From Chryseobacterium sp. JUb7 (GTDB lineage Bacteria > Bacteroidota > Bacteroidia > Flavobacteriales > Weeksellaceae), in contig NZ_JANUFF010000017.1 in the NCBI RefSeq assembly GCF_024806495.1, forward strand, positions 1 through 64,000: a stretch of 64,000 nt of DNA. The letters run 5' to 3'. Shown here one piece after another: positions 1 to 10,564 of the stretch (position 1 is the stretch's first letter; every line of letters begins with the position of its first letter). The position numbers and the translations under genes are program-made. A model generated the notes under the pieces. The model worked only from the letters and a program-made list of their open reading frames with translations, did not search any database and was not told the origin of the DNA.

Positions 1-3000
1 GCATACTGGCTCAATACGGTTGGAATAGCAGGGTCGGTATCCGTAAGCCACTCTTCGAAGGTTTGGGAAATCTCACTAGGTGAAGTCTCGATAAAATCCT
101 CGGTAGCTCCGATATAAGGTGGGTTAATCACCGAAACGCCTTCCACCGGATCCTTGATAATGATCTTCATCGTTCCTCCAAGAGGCTTCAGACCTTTATA
201 GGTTGGCCATCCATCTAACAGTTTAGAGACATAACTCGAAGTAAAGTACATGGAGATTTCTGTCGTATCATCCTGGTAGAATAACGGCTTGGCATTCACC
301 AGGTTTCCGTCTGCATTAGGATAAGAGCGCTGATAATCGATATACGCTCTCAAAGAGGTATGAGGATACTGATCAGGATGTGCCGTCTGCTGCTCAATGG
401 TATTCCAGTTGGTATCACGAAGAACTCCTGTGGTATCTTCCAAAATATGGATCGATCCGTCCGGATTTTCAATCTCGATATCTCCATACGTAGCATCCCT
501 GTCCAGATGGAAGAACCCTAAAGGTCCCGCCGTACGGAAGGCATAGCCGTAAGTATAAGGCTGGTGAACCAAATTATCTACCGTATCTTTAACCGTAAAC
601 TTCATATAATACGCCGTATCCGGTCTCCAAATCGGCTGTACAGAATGCGTGATCGCGGCAACAGCTGCCTGGGCTTCGGCTTCAATGGCATCCTGAGAAG
701 GAATACTAAGGTTGAACTCATAATCTTCTACCGATAACCATTTAACTTCGTGGAATAACGTAAAGCATTTCTTGCTGCTTGAGCAGTTGCCCAAATCTTT
801 AAGAATTGAAATAATATCTTCACAAGCCGTATTATAGGCTCCTCGATACATCACATAATAGCTCCACCCTCTCATAAGCGTCGTAGAGATGATATTAATC
901 TGTCTGAATAAAACATCATTCAGATAGAAATATTCAGGATGACTTTCGATAAACTGATTGTAAGCTTCCATAAATGGAGAATTGCTCATCGGCGGTCTGT
1001 CATTAAAGATCCCAAACTCTTTGGTAGAAAGCTCTGTACTTAAATTACACAAAGTAGAAATTACACAGATATTCATATCTCTCGACAATCTCTCAATCTG
1101 TCTGAACTTCGTTCTTAAAGACTGGAAACGAGAGATAATACCCAGGTTATCCATCGGATTACTGCCAACATAGTATGAAAGATCTTCAAGCAATTTAGCA
1201 TACTGATCCAGATAAACAGTATATAAAGCAGATGAAGTAATACCCGCCTGCAAGTCTGAAAGCATCGAATGGAAAACTCCCGACTCTACCTTACTTCTGA
1301 TGAAAGCTCCGAACTGTAATGCATTAGGAGCATTAACACCTCCGGGGAAGAAGTCATTATTATAATGCTGGACAATCTGCGGATATAGTTTGCACAACAT
1401 CTCGTCCTTATCCTGTCTCATACCCTCGCATCCGATCGACTGCAGTTTTTCCAGCTGAGACTGCAGACTCATATACTGCTGCCAGTCGCTTGGCTGTACC
1501 TGCCCGACATAGCCCCCATTGGACAAAGCCTGCTGGTAACCCTGCTGCATCAATACTGCCATCTGTTCCTGGATAAGATTGATCTGTACGGAATCCGCTA
1601 CATCAGGAATAATAACGATTTTTGTAATCCCTTTTTTCGCAATATGTTCAGGAACCTCAATCTTATCATTCAGTGTATCCCGTGAATAGTATTCTTCATC
1701 CATATCGTACTGAACAAAAGACTGCGTATCATCAATTAGAGGACTGAAATACTGAATCGTTAATCCTGTACTGTACGTACTTAGCTTAAGCTCAACCTTT
1801 TGAGACGGTGCAGGAAGCATGATCGTAAGGTGAGATTTGTTCTTGAATTCCAGTGATTTTTCGAAGCCATAGATATTTACGGCATCGGATACCTTACCCG
1901 AATCGCCCTGCATCACAGGATTGCCGTTCGGATCTACACTATACTGTACATCGCCCGAGATCTGGTAAGAAGCTCCTTTACTCTGGAAGAAGCTGTTGTT
2001 CGATGCATAATACTGAATATTCAATGGCTTATCTAAAAAGTCGGAAACAGAATCATCGATATTCTGCCCTGTACAGAACAAGGTCGATGGCATCACGCCG
2101 TACTGCTCAGGAATAAACCAACCAGGATTTCCCTGCTCCGTATAAGAGAATGGCGTCATCCCCAAAATACGGATCGCATTGTACTGATTGTCCTTTTTCT
2201 GCCACTGACCCGCTTTGGCCGCATCCAGATACGTATTACCCGGATCCATAGCCTTGAATGGGTTATATTTAATCCATCCTGCAGGAATCAGCTGACCGGT
2301 AGCAGGATCAACATGCGCTTCTTCTTTGTAGGCATTGATCTCGATACTCTCAAGCGTATACTGGTGTTTGACCTGTCTCATTTCAAGACCTTTCATCACC
2401 TTATCAGGCGGGATAAGATCTACGGCATTACCCGCAGCGCTCGTATATCCGCCAATGATCTCATTGGATATTGAGCTCGGAAGTAAGCCCTTCGTGGTTT
2501 TGATATCAATATAGGTATCCAGTGGGACCACTTTGGTAATCGTATTTACCGCAGGATAAGATTCAGGATTAATAACCTGCTGAAGATCAAAGGTCTCATT
2601 GGTAAGCATGCTCACCCCTTTAACAAGACTCTCGGTCTGATCTGATATTTCTGTAAACGGATTCACAGGGTCTCTTTTAACCGTCTTATTGAATTCCCAT
2701 TTAAGCTCGATCTTGGCACTGAAGCTCAGCTTAAAGAATAAAATCTTGATCTTAAACGCTACACTGAATGCGCCGTAGATAAGGAAAGGCTCGGGAGATT
2801 CTACCGCAAGAAGGATCGTGACCGAAGCGTAAATACGGATGATTTTAACATCGATATCAATCGTTAAACCAGCCTCAAAGTAAGCGCCCATCTGGGGCTT
2901 CTGGAAACTGATTTTTCCACCCAGTTCAAGATAAGCCAGAACAAAAATCTTAATCGGTCCGAATTTTCTGTCGAACCTGAATTCTCCTCGTGCTCCCGCT

Positions 3001-5957
3001 TCAATACCTTTGCCCGAAATCATTAAAAATGCTTTCAGCGTAAAGAGATTCTTCAGAAGACTCGCCGTAATAGGCGCCTGCTTGGTTCCGAAATTAATGT
3101 ACCAAGCCGATGGATTGTTAAAGAAGAAACCGGCCTGAATCTCAGCATAAAGCTTGATGATATCTCCTGAACTTTCAGGGAATTTATAATCCGCTCCAAA
3201 TCCGAATTCCAAAGAATTATCTCCGAAAATAAAGAACGCAAAGAATGGTGGATCATCCTGATACGTTACCCTGCTCGATAAAAGCTTCATCCTGGCATCT
3301 ACCATCACCATCGACGGTAAAGACAACAGAAGCATCGCATTGGCTGAGATGATATTTCCATTGGCCATCGTATCACCTAAAAGGGCACCGACTCCTAACG
3401 AGAACGGGAAATTGTAATGCTCTGTCTTATCGGGACGGTTGAATTTATTAACCCCAACTCCACGCTCAGGGGCGGTATAATACTGATACCACGTGTTCTC
3501 GGAAGTCATCCCGATCGCTTCTTTCTCAGCCACATAACGGTAGCCTAAAAGACCGCGGAAGCCATAAATAGACACCGGACCAAGCGCAATAGGGTTCGGT
3601 AGTTCAATATGCGCATCAATCAGAAACGCAGGATATTTGGGCGCAAGACGCATGTCTACGCCTCCCGTGATTCTAGGGTTTTTGACCTTTAAGCTCACTC
3701 CACCCTTATATTCCTGGAATTCTCCCGGCTCAGGGATCGAAAGCCATCCTTTGATTGAAACCGTAGGATCACTCGAATTCGCAGGAATGATCATATCGAC
3801 ATGGATCGTCTGGATATGAAGATACGAATCCGGTCCTTTACCCTCAGCATCATTATTATCAACCGTATAGTAATACTTGATTCCGTCTCCTCGTGCATCA
3901 ATTCCCGCGACACCGATACTGACCCCGCCATCAAAGCCGAAGTAGTTATACTTACGGATAACTCCTCCTTTTTCTCGCTCGTGAGAGCCAAAGTGGATCG
4001 CCGTAACTGAAACATCTACCGGTCCAATCGGAATTTTAATAGGCTTAGGTAACGTCATATTACCGCCGTTGACCTTGAAGTCGATATGCCCGTCGCTGTA
4101 AATCCTTAACGCGGAAATACTTAAAGTCTGGCCTTTTAAAAGTTCGCCGAAAGTGCCTAAGAATTCTACGTCGGCCGAAGCGCCGATATAAAACTTATCG
4201 CCTTCTTTGCCCAGTTCTACGGACTTTAAATGTAACTTGAAGACATCCGGAAGGGTAAGCGTAGGATCAAATGGTGGAACGGCTGCGGCAGCTACACGGA
4301 AGTCTCCATTGGCTTCAATATGTCCCTGAACCGTAATATTAGCAGGATTTCCTGAAGAATCCGTAAACTTCGGAATATACAGCTGTCCTTCGATATTAGA
4401 AGAGACCACAGCATTTTGCTTCAAAGTAATATCAAAAGATTTGAAACCTACTTTAAATCCGTCCTGTGAGCCGATTCTCTTCCATAAAATATTGTTGCTT
4501 AATCCTGATAAATAGGATTGATAAGCAGCCGCATTCTGGTAAGTAATGGAATTGGTCTGACCTACAGGCGTTAATGATAATGGAAATTTAAACGGATATG
4601 GGAACTCAGAGGATGTACTAATAGCCTGAAGATGAGTCTTAAGCTCAGCATAGTCATTTATCTCGACTTCTGTCATCTCCTGAGTCGCAGCATCTTTCTC
4701 AAATAGGGTGACAGGATAATCAAAATTGAATTTTGAATTATAGTATTCAAACGGCACTCCCGGATTCACAATCGGAACGGATTCTAACATGATCGTTCCG
4801 GAAACGCCTCCTGTTCCTACCAAAAGATCATAGCCGCCTAGGCGTAAAGATGTAGTGGTATTTTCTGGTGGGGTATTGTCATTATGGAACCATTTTGGCG
4901 GGAAAGTAACCGAAATAGCTCGGGCATAAACTCCGACAAAGTCATTAGGTCTTCCATCAGCATCAGCTTCAGCAATGTTCGAGGTTTTACTTAAGTCCAC
5001 TTTTAAGCTTTCAAGCTGCAGAATTAATCCTGTATTCCCGATACTGGCATACGCCGGCTGCAAAGAACCCGCAAGCTCCATCTGATAACCGAAACCGGAA
5101 TCTGTATCGGCATAAAAATCTGCTTCAGCAAATAAAAACTTACTGTTGGTTGTCGTAATTTCATTACCATTAGCATCAACAGGCTTTAAAATGTTTCTAG
5201 GAAACTCAATAGCTGCCGTTAATTTTAAAGTGGCACGGATTTTAGGTAAAATTAAGTCCTTGACGAAATCTTCGAAATCTCCGGGTACAAATGCAGAGAA
5301 GAATGTGCTTACCTTCTGTTTGGCTTCTGAAACACTCCCGGAGGATAAGATGTATAATCCTAAAACGGTAGGGGCAACAGCTTTATTAATTCCGTTGATT
5401 TCAGCAATTAACTTCTGATATTTATTATCTTCATAATCATCAATGATAATATTACTTCCATATAGAAGGTTGATATCTTCTATTAAGTTTTGGAAGTTAG
5501 ACTGTACTGTATTTCCGGTCACAAAAGAATCTGTAGCAATCTTAAGTACCGTAATTTCTGAAACATCAAAAATAGTCAGTGCCAGATTAAACAAATCTTC
5601 AGCCGAAAATGAAAATTGATTCGCTTTAAAATATTTTACAAATTTTAATATTTTCCAATTCCAATATAGTGTCATCGGAAAGGATGAAATATCTCCATCC
5701 TGGAAATCAGGATTAAGAACCAAGGATATTCCGGTGCCCGGAATCTCTAGTGCAAGTTTGGTTTTGCTGACAACACTTAAACTGTAAAAGGCTTCAGTGC
5801 CTGATATATTTTTAGTGAAATAATAGTCTTTGTAATGTAATTTGCCCAGTATATTTTCCAATCCTGACTTAAGAAAGGATAGAAATTCTGGCAAATCATC
5901 TGCTTTTACAATATCTGTAACAGCAGGATAATATGTTAATGTATTTTGTGTTGGCAT
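1..5957 (-). CDS. Giant protein of unknown function, C-terminus outside window
   Basis: An uninterrupted minus-strand frame runs from an ATG at 5957 off the left edge, giving 1985 visible residues. I do not recognise the family. There is no N-terminal signal peptide (it begins MPTQNTLTYY). Residues up to about 400 look mixed helix/strand. The middle is rich in alternating Gly/hydrophobic beta-type segments, and further on there are helical Gln/Leu-rich stretches. Base composition is clearly more GC-rich than the genes to its right. It is third in a minus-strand series after the metalloprotease and the lipoprotein, 81 bp beyond the latter. The absence of a Sec signal fits a cytoplasmic protein or cargo of a special export or injection machine, but nothing visible proves either. 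The open frame is certain; the function is not. Confidence 0.85.
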   Translation of the reverse strand, partial: MPTQNTLTYYPAVTDIVKADDLPEFLSFLKSGLENILGKLHYKDYYFTKNISGTEAFYSLSVVSKTKLALEIPGTGISLVLNPDFQDGDISSFPMTLYWNWKILKFVKYFKANQFSFSAEDLFNLALTIFDVSEITVLKIATDSFVTGNTVQSNFQNLIEDINLLYGSNIIIDDYEDNKYQKLIAEINGINKAVAPTVLGLYILSSGSVSEAKQKVSTFFSAFVPGDFEDFVKDLILPKIRATLKLTAAIEFPRNILKPVDANGNEITTTNSKFLFAEADFYADTDSGFGYQMELAGSLQPAYASIGNTGLILQLESLKVDLSKTSNIAEADADGRPNDFVGVYARAISVTFPPKWFHNDNTPPENTTTSLRLGGYDLLVGTGGVSGTIMLESVPIVNPGVPFEYYNSKFNFDYPVTLFEKDAATQEMTEVEINDYAELKTHLQAISTSSEFPYPFKFPLSLTPVGQTNSITYQNAAAYQSYLSGLSNNILWKRIGSQDGFKVGFKSFDITLKQNAVVSSNIEGQLYIPKFTDSSGNPANITVQGHIEANGDFRVAAAAVPPFDPTLTLPDVFKLHLKSVELGKEGDKFYIGASADVEFLGTFGELLKGQTLSISALRIYSDGHIDFKVNGGNMTLPKPIKIPIGPVDVSVTAIHFGSHEREKGGVIRKYNYFGFDGGVSIGVAGIDARGDGIKYYYTVDNNDAEGKGPDSYLHIQTIHVDMIIPANSSDPTVSIKGWLSIPEPGEFQEYKGGVSLKVKNPRITGGVDMRLAPKYPAFLIDAHIELPNPIALGPVSIYGFRGLLGYRYVAEKEAIGMTSENTWYQYYTAPERGVGVNKFNRPDKTEHYNFPFSLGVGALLGDTMANGNIISANAMLLLSLPSMVMVDARMKLLSSRVTYQDDPPFFAFFIFGDNSLEFGFGADYKFPESSGDIIKLYAEIQAGFFFNNPSAWYINFGTKQAPITASLLKNLFTLKAFLMISGKGIEAGARGEFRFDRKFGPIKIFVLAYLELGGKISFQKPQMGAYFEAGLTIDIDVKIIRIYASVTILLAVESPEPFLIYGAFSVAFKIKILFFKLSFSAKIELKWEFNKTVKRDPVNPFTEISDQTESLVKGVSMLTNETFDLQQVINPESYPAVNTITKVVPLDTYIDIKTTKGLLPSSISNEIIGGYTSAAGNAVDLIPPDKVMKGLEMRQVKHQYTLESIEINAYKEEAHVDPATGQLIPAGWIKYNPFKAMDPGNTYLDAAKAGQWQKKDNQYNAIRILGMTPFSYTEQGNPGWFIPEQYGVMPSTLFCTGQNIDDSVSDFLDKPLNIQYYASNNSFFQSKGASYQISGDVQYSVDPNGNPVMQGDSGKVSDAVNIYGFEKSLEFKNKSHLTIMLPAPSQKVELKLSTYSTGLTIQYFSPLIDDTQSFVQYDMDEEYYSRDTLNDKIEVPEHIAKKGITKIVIIPDVADSVQINLIQEQMAVLMQQGYQQALSNGGYVGQVQPSDWQQYMSLQSQLEKLQSIGCEGMRQDKDEMLCKLYPQIVQHYNNDFFPGGVNAPNALQFGAFIRSKVESGVFHSMLSDLQAGITSSALYTVYLDQYAKLLEDLSYYVGSNPMDNLGIISRFQSLRTKFRQIERLSRDMNICVISTLCNLSTELSTKEFGIFNDRPPMSNSPFMEAYNQFIESHPEYFYLNDVLFRQINIISTTLMRGWSYYVMYRGAYNTACEDIISILKDLGNCSSSKKCFTLFHEVKWLSVEDYEFNLSIPSQDAIEAEAQAAVAAITHSVQPIWRPDTAYYMKFTVKDTVDNLVHQPYTYGYAFRTAGPLGFFHLDRDATYGDIEIENPDGSIHILEDTTGVLRDTNWNTIEQQTAHPDQYPHTSLRAYIDYQRSYPNADGNLVNAKPLFYQDDTTEISMYFTSSYVSKLLDGWPTYKGLKPLGGTMKIIIKDPVEGVSVINPPYIGATEDFIETSPSEISQTFEEWLTDTDPAIPTVLSQY

Positions 5958-6038
5958 ATAATATTTTTAAAATTTGGATATGGGGGTATAACCCTCTTAT
6001 GAAAAGAGGTTAAAGTATTATTCTTATGTACAAGTTAT

Positions 6039-6698
6039 TTACCTTAGATCATCTACCCGATATTCTTCTATAAATTTCCCTGTAACAGGGTCGTAAATAA
6101 AGCCTCTGGGAGGTCTACCATCCGGATATTTAGGTGGGCAAGCAATTTTATAAACTGCTTTCTTAAGGTCATCATCTTTAACAATCCTCCATCTTAGGAT
6201 CTGATCTTCTTTTTCAATATCGATTTTAAAATCGTTTCTCATATTTTGAGCTATATCAAAAATAGAAATTGGATACCCTTCATCTTTTCTGATTTGATCA
6301 TAATTGATATCTTCAATCAAATCTCCTTTTCCAGAATATTTTTTATGATGTCCGATTGGAAGGTCTAAAAAATAATGGGACTCAATAAATAAAGAATAAT
6401 TTGGGTGATAGATATATACTTTCTTATAACTTCCTCCTATTTTAGATCGGATCATTTTATACGAGTCTACTGTAGAGAGTTTCTCCATATAGATTAATGA
6501 ATCTTCTTTTTTAAACTCATAGACTTCCCAAACAACCCGTTTAAGGGTATCTCTAGCATCCTGAATTGAGCTTTTAACTCGCTTATGCTTATTGAATGTA
6601 TCTATATCAAAAAATTTGAAATTTTTGTTTTCATTAATTTGAGAAAAACAGCCTGTTGTAAAGACAAATAAAGCTATAATACTAAATATATTTTTCAT
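6039..6698 (-). CDS. Small predicted lipoprotein
   Basis: 219 residues. The N-terminus is a short hydrophobic signal ending in a TTGC lipobox (Cys at about residue 17), so it is probably a lipid-anchored envelope protein. The mature part is charged and I do not recognise its family; it includes a PPKYPDGRPPRGFIYDP segment near the C-terminus. It starts 3 bp after the stop of the upstream metalloprotease gene, so the two are almost certainly co-transcribed. By position it could be a partner, chaperone or protective protein for the protease; that is inference only. Confidence 0.75.
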   Translation of the reverse strand: MKNIFSIIALFVFTTGCFSQINENKNFKFFDIDTFNKHKRVKSSIQDARDTLKRVVWEVYEFKKEDSLIYMEKLSTVDSYKMIRSKIGGSYKKVYIYHPNYSLFIESHYFLDLPIGHHKKYSGKGDLIEDINYDQIRKDEGYPISIFDIAQNMRNDFKIDIEKEDQILRWRIVKDDDLKKAVYKIACPPKYPDGRPPRGFIYDPVTGKFIEEYRVDDLR

Positions 6699-6701
6699 AT
6701 T

Positions 6702-9700
6702 TTAATTTTGATCTTTCGACAATATTCTATTAACAATTTTCTTTTGCCAATTCCATATATTATTCGTAATTGTACTATAACTCATGTAGTTATCTGTAGA
6801 TTTAAATTGATATGGATCATTATTAGGATCACCTGAGGCTATAAATGTATACTTTTTGTCAGTTTCAATCATAGGATTAGTGTCATCATGTGTATGATAA
6901 AGGCCAAGCGCATGATAGCCTTCATGCCCTAATGTCTCATTATTTCTACCTTTACATGCAACAACCGTTCTAACACCTATATGCTCTGTAATCCCTCCTA
7001 AATTCTTACCTGCAGAAGCGGAAAGAGCAGGTAAGGAAAATGCAAATATTTTAAGCCATTTTTCGTCATAACCTGAAATTCTATTCTTTAGATCAGTAAA
7101 AATACCAGCAGGTTTAAGATGAACAATGTTTATTCCATTAATTGGAACATTATACACAAACCAACCACTCGCACCTAAAGTATATCTTACATCACCTTGA
7201 AGCGATAAACTCATATATTTTATTTTTGGTACAATAAGAGCCTGATAAAAACTTTTGAAAAAAGCTTCTTTTTCACCATTCTTAAAATCTGAAGTTACAG
7301 TATCATAACTGGTTGAGCAAGCTGTTAAAAGCACATTTAATGGTTTCCTGGCTATACTATCATTACTATTTACCACAATAACACCTGCAAGCAATGGTTC
7401 ACCGCCGCCTTTTGGATAGTACATCGCTTTAATCAATTGCTGATTAGTCATATCCTGTAAGCATGTAACTTTTAAGGATAAATTCATTCTTAAGGTATTA
7501 TTACTTTGCAAGCTTGTAATTGAAGTTTTATCTAGTGAAAATTTATCACTTTCACTAAATTCAAATTTAATGATTCCTTGTTTAGCAGAAGGATTTTTAA
7601 TATTTACTCTTAAAACTGCTTCATAGGACGGGTCAGGAGGAGTAAAGCCTAATTCATCTGCAACCGGAGCATTTTTGTCTCTATAATCTTTTGAGAATAA
7701 AGTTAAAAACGGAATACTATATGCTCCACCGGCAAATGGTAAAGAATAATATTCTCTTTTCAACGATTTATATGCTGTATCTTTATCACTATAAATCATA
7801 TTACCCGAAGATACAGATTTTCTGTTATAACCGTTGAGAAGCCCATCATAAAGTTTAGGTCCGGGAAGAGTATTAGTGGGAGTATCAAAATCCTGAAAAA
7901 CATTATCTGCATCTCTTAACCAGTCAAATCCAAATTCTCCATCATATGCTTTACTTACCGGTAAGAAAGGAACTGGATTACGCGGAATCGTTTTAAATTC
8001 AATCTTAACGGGTGCTAATTCTTTATAAAAGCGCTGGTACTTAGAATATTCAGCTGAAAAGAAAAACAGATCATCTAAGCTATAAACATAAATTGGAACA
8101 GAAGGATAATATATAGTCGTGCTAATTTGACCTGTAGTAACGTCTTCATATCGTATTCCAAGTTTAAACTTCCTAATGTTTTCATTCACAAAAGGTTCTT
8201 CTTCCAAATTGAAAAAAACATTATCCGCACCTGAAGGCAAAACAAAACTATTATATTCATCCTCAGTTATACCAAGTAACATATAAGAATATTTCTGAAA
8301 AGGATATTTTTCATGAAATAAACATAACGAATTAATAGCCGGACTTCCAAAAGTTCCTTTATAAATGGATAGGTCTTTATCTCCAAAAAGACTCACAAAA
8401 TAGTCTTTTGAAGTTTTATGACCTTTCGCTGATCCGAAATTTATTTTATCTATACTTATATCATCATAATCCTTATTTTGATCTGTATTATTTTTAATTG
8501 TAGCTATAAAAAGACGTCTTTTCTTTCCATCCTTGCCTTCATCAAAAACAACTCTGTTTTGTATTATTGCAGTTTCATCAATAGAATCATCCAAATTTAT
8601 ATTTCTATTTCTGTCATATCCTGTCCAATACATTTTATCACTAGGATTTACAGTTATCGAGCTTTTAAGATTAGTAATCCATAAATCATTAAGATAATTT
8701 TCTTTTGGAAACTTTTGGAACATTCTTACATATAAAAAAGCAAATGAGGCACAAAAGCTAGATCCAGAATCTTTAAAAAAGTTTATCTTAACAGCAGAGG
8801 ATTTTCCTTCCACATCTACCGGTGGATGCTCAAATTGTTCTGCTGTAAGTTGAGGACGTTCCGTTACTGGATATAGTAACAATTCTTTATTATTACTATT
8901 ATTAGCCGGAGCGATTACATCTACTGAAATATTACGTTCTGGAATTCTTTCGTAAATAGTTTCCGTAATTTTATAATCAAACTGTATATTAACTGTCTGA
9001 GAGGCTGAAGTTCCTAATTGTTTTATTAAAATAGGCCACTCATGAGTAGCATTCTTTTCACTTGCAGCATCATTAAATCCATATACTTTTCTTGTATCCT
9101 CATAGTAATTAAAACTTCTATTATTTTCTCCTTGGATATACACATAAATTTTATCTTTAGTCTGATACTTTTTTAATATAGGTGAAACTTCATCTGCACT
9201 TTGTTTTTCTGAATTATCTTTTAAAATAATTTTACCACAATTAATATGGGATCCCCAAAATGCGGCAGCATCTAAAAACTGATGAATATGTTCTTTATAT
9301 CTTTTCTTTTTGAAAGCTGTATTTAGCTCAGGAATGGATGTGTCTAATAAAAAATCTTTTGAAGATGCATATCCCAAATTAAGTTTAAACACATCTGATG
9401 TTACTATGGCATCTCCGTAATCCAAAATAATATCTAATCCTAATGCCCCGGAAAAATTTCCAATACTTTTTCCTTTCAAGCAAGAAAAATTTATTTTCTT
9501 ATCAAATAGCTCATCTAAATGCATTTCGTTGGTCCCTGCTCCATACCCTAGCAAGTTTGCAGCAATAGTAGTTCCTCCAGGATTTAAATTATGATAAGCA
9601 TCCCATAATTGGCTGATTATTTCAGGTTGGTTCTGATTTGCTGTATTTTTGGCAACAATATTATTATTTGCATCAATAAGATCAGATTTGTTAATACCTC

Positions 9701-9998
9701 TATAGACAAAATATTTAATCTTCAGTGGCGAGTAAATATCTGCATTCTTAATAATAATATTAACTTTATCAGGCTCTCCAGTCTGTTGTAAAATAGCTAA
9801 TTGTCCATTTGCAATTGCAAAAACCTTAGCATTATTGCCCTTTACAAAAGAAGTAGTCCTATATTTTGTGAGTTCAGAACCTTTTACCGGACCAAACGCA
9901 TCTGTTGTCAAATTTTGATCCGTCATATTTGCATCGGAAAGCTCTGAAAGCTCAGTATAAAAATATGATTCAGGGTTATAAATTTTATTTATTTTCAT
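6702..9998 (-). CDS. Large metzincin-type zinc metalloprotease
   Basis: 1098 residues. Near the C-terminus (about residues 1020-1035) is the extended zinc site HEGYHALGLYH, matching HExxHxxGxxH. A DNYMSYS segment follows that fits a Met-turn. Together these define a metzincin-like peptidase. The preceding 1000 residues are mostly beta-rich and unassigned. The N-terminus (MKINKIYNPES) has no signal peptide, and the C-terminus has no recognisable type IX sorting domain. It is first in a series with the lipoprotein and the giant protein. It could be a toxin-like or processing protease delivered by a non-Sec route, but the sequence does not show the route. Confidence 0.8.
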   Translation of the reverse strand: MKINKIYNPESYFYTELSELSDANMTDQNLTTDAFGPVKGSELTKYRTTSFVKGNNAKVFAIANGQLAILQQTGEPDKVNIIIKNADIYSPLKIKYFVYRGINKSDLIDANNNIVAKNTANQNQPEIISQLWDAYHNLNPGGTTIAANLLGYGAGTNEMHLDELFDKKINFSCLKGKSIGNFSGALGLDIILDYGDAIVTSDVFKLNLGYASSKDFLLDTSIPELNTAFKKKRYKEHIHQFLDAAAFWGSHINCGKIILKDNSEKQSADEVSPILKKYQTKDKIYVYIQGENNRSFNYYEDTRKVYGFNDAASEKNATHEWPILIKQLGTSASQTVNIQFDYKITETIYERIPERNISVDVIAPANNSNNKELLLYPVTERPQLTAEQFEHPPVDVEGKSSAVKINFFKDSGSSFCASFAFLYVRMFQKFPKENYLNDLWITNLKSSITVNPSDKMYWTGYDRNRNINLDDSIDETAIIQNRVVFDEGKDGKKRRLFIATIKNNTDQNKDYDDISIDKINFGSAKGHKTSKDYFVSLFGDKDLSIYKGTFGSPAINSLCLFHEKYPFQKYSYMLLGITEDEYNSFVLPSGADNVFFNLEEEPFVNENIRKFKLGIRYEDVTTGQISTTIYYPSVPIYVYSLDDLFFFSAEYSKYQRFYKELAPVKIEFKTIPRNPVPFLPVSKAYDGEFGFDWLRDADNVFQDFDTPTNTLPGPKLYDGLLNGYNRKSVSSGNMIYSDKDTAYKSLKREYYSLPFAGGAYSIPFLTLFSKDYRDKNAPVADELGFTPPDPSYEAVLRVNIKNPSAKQGIIKFEFSESDKFSLDKTSITSLQSNNTLRMNLSLKVTCLQDMTNQQLIKAMYYPKGGGEPLLAGVIVVNSNDSIARKPLNVLLTACSTSYDTVTSDFKNGEKEAFFKSFYQALIVPKIKYMSLSLQGDVRYTLGASGWFVYNVPINGINIVHLKPAGIFTDLKNRISGYDEKWLKIFAFSLPALSASAGKNLGGITEHIGVRTVVACKGRNNETLGHEGYHALGLYHTHDDTNPMIETDKKYTFIASGDPNNDPYQFKSTDNYMSYSTITNNIWNWQKKIVNRILSKDQN

Positions 9999-10491
9999 TT
10001 TTAATAGTAATTATTAACAACTATATCAACTTAATTCATTAATGAACAAATCAATATATTTATTAAATTAAAAACATTTTAAAATCTACATCATATGTAA
10101 GATTTTATCAAAAAGCAATAAAAACAAGGGAAGAGTTTTTATGGTTGTTTTATTAAAAATTTGATTGATTTTTTCTAGAATTTTAAAATATATTTTGTGA
10201 TGTATTACTTGATTCGTTAGTTTGGAACAAACTTATTCCGTGTGAACGACAGAACTTGGCGTGATATATTTAAAAGTAAAAAAATGAATGATTCTCATGA
10301 GATAAGTGTTTTTTATATTAGCGCTAATATATTTTCCCTTGTTATTATTCGCTTAATTTTCTAAAGCAAAACTATCCCCTCTCAACGCCAAAACTTGACG
10401 CAACAAATTTATTTTTAGAAAAATTTTAATCTATTTAACCAATATGCTTATAAAAAAATAAAAAATCACAGGTTTAAATTATAATACAAAA
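9999..10491. other. Intergenic region upstream of the metalloprotease gene
   Basis: About 490 AT-rich bases between the metalloprotease start and the terminator of the iron-uptake operon. I see no credible gene. It holds the 18-bp palindrome listed separately and presumably the protease promoter, though I could not pick out a clear TAnnTTTG box. Confidence 0.6.
10314..10331. promoter_or_regulatory. 18-bp perfect palindrome, possible operator
   Basis: TATATTAGCGCTAATATA is an exact palindrome, about 315 bp upstream of the metalloprotease start and beyond the terminator of the neighbouring operon. It has the shape of a dimeric repressor site. No regulator for it can be named. Confidence 0.35.
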
Positions 10492-10521
10492 AAATCCGAA
10501 GAAAAATTTTCCTCCGGATTT
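10492..10521 (-). terminator. Rho-independent terminator of the iron-uptake operon
   Basis: An inverted repeat with arms AAATCCGAAGAAAA and TTTTCCTCCGGATTT (one bulge) lies 44 bp beyond the stop of the membrane-protein gene. On the minus strand it is followed by a run of seven Ts, as expected for a terminator of the minus-strand operon. Confidence 0.75.
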
Positions 10522-10564
10522 AATGTTGTTTAACAGATGTCAATCTACTTTAGAAAAATAGATT

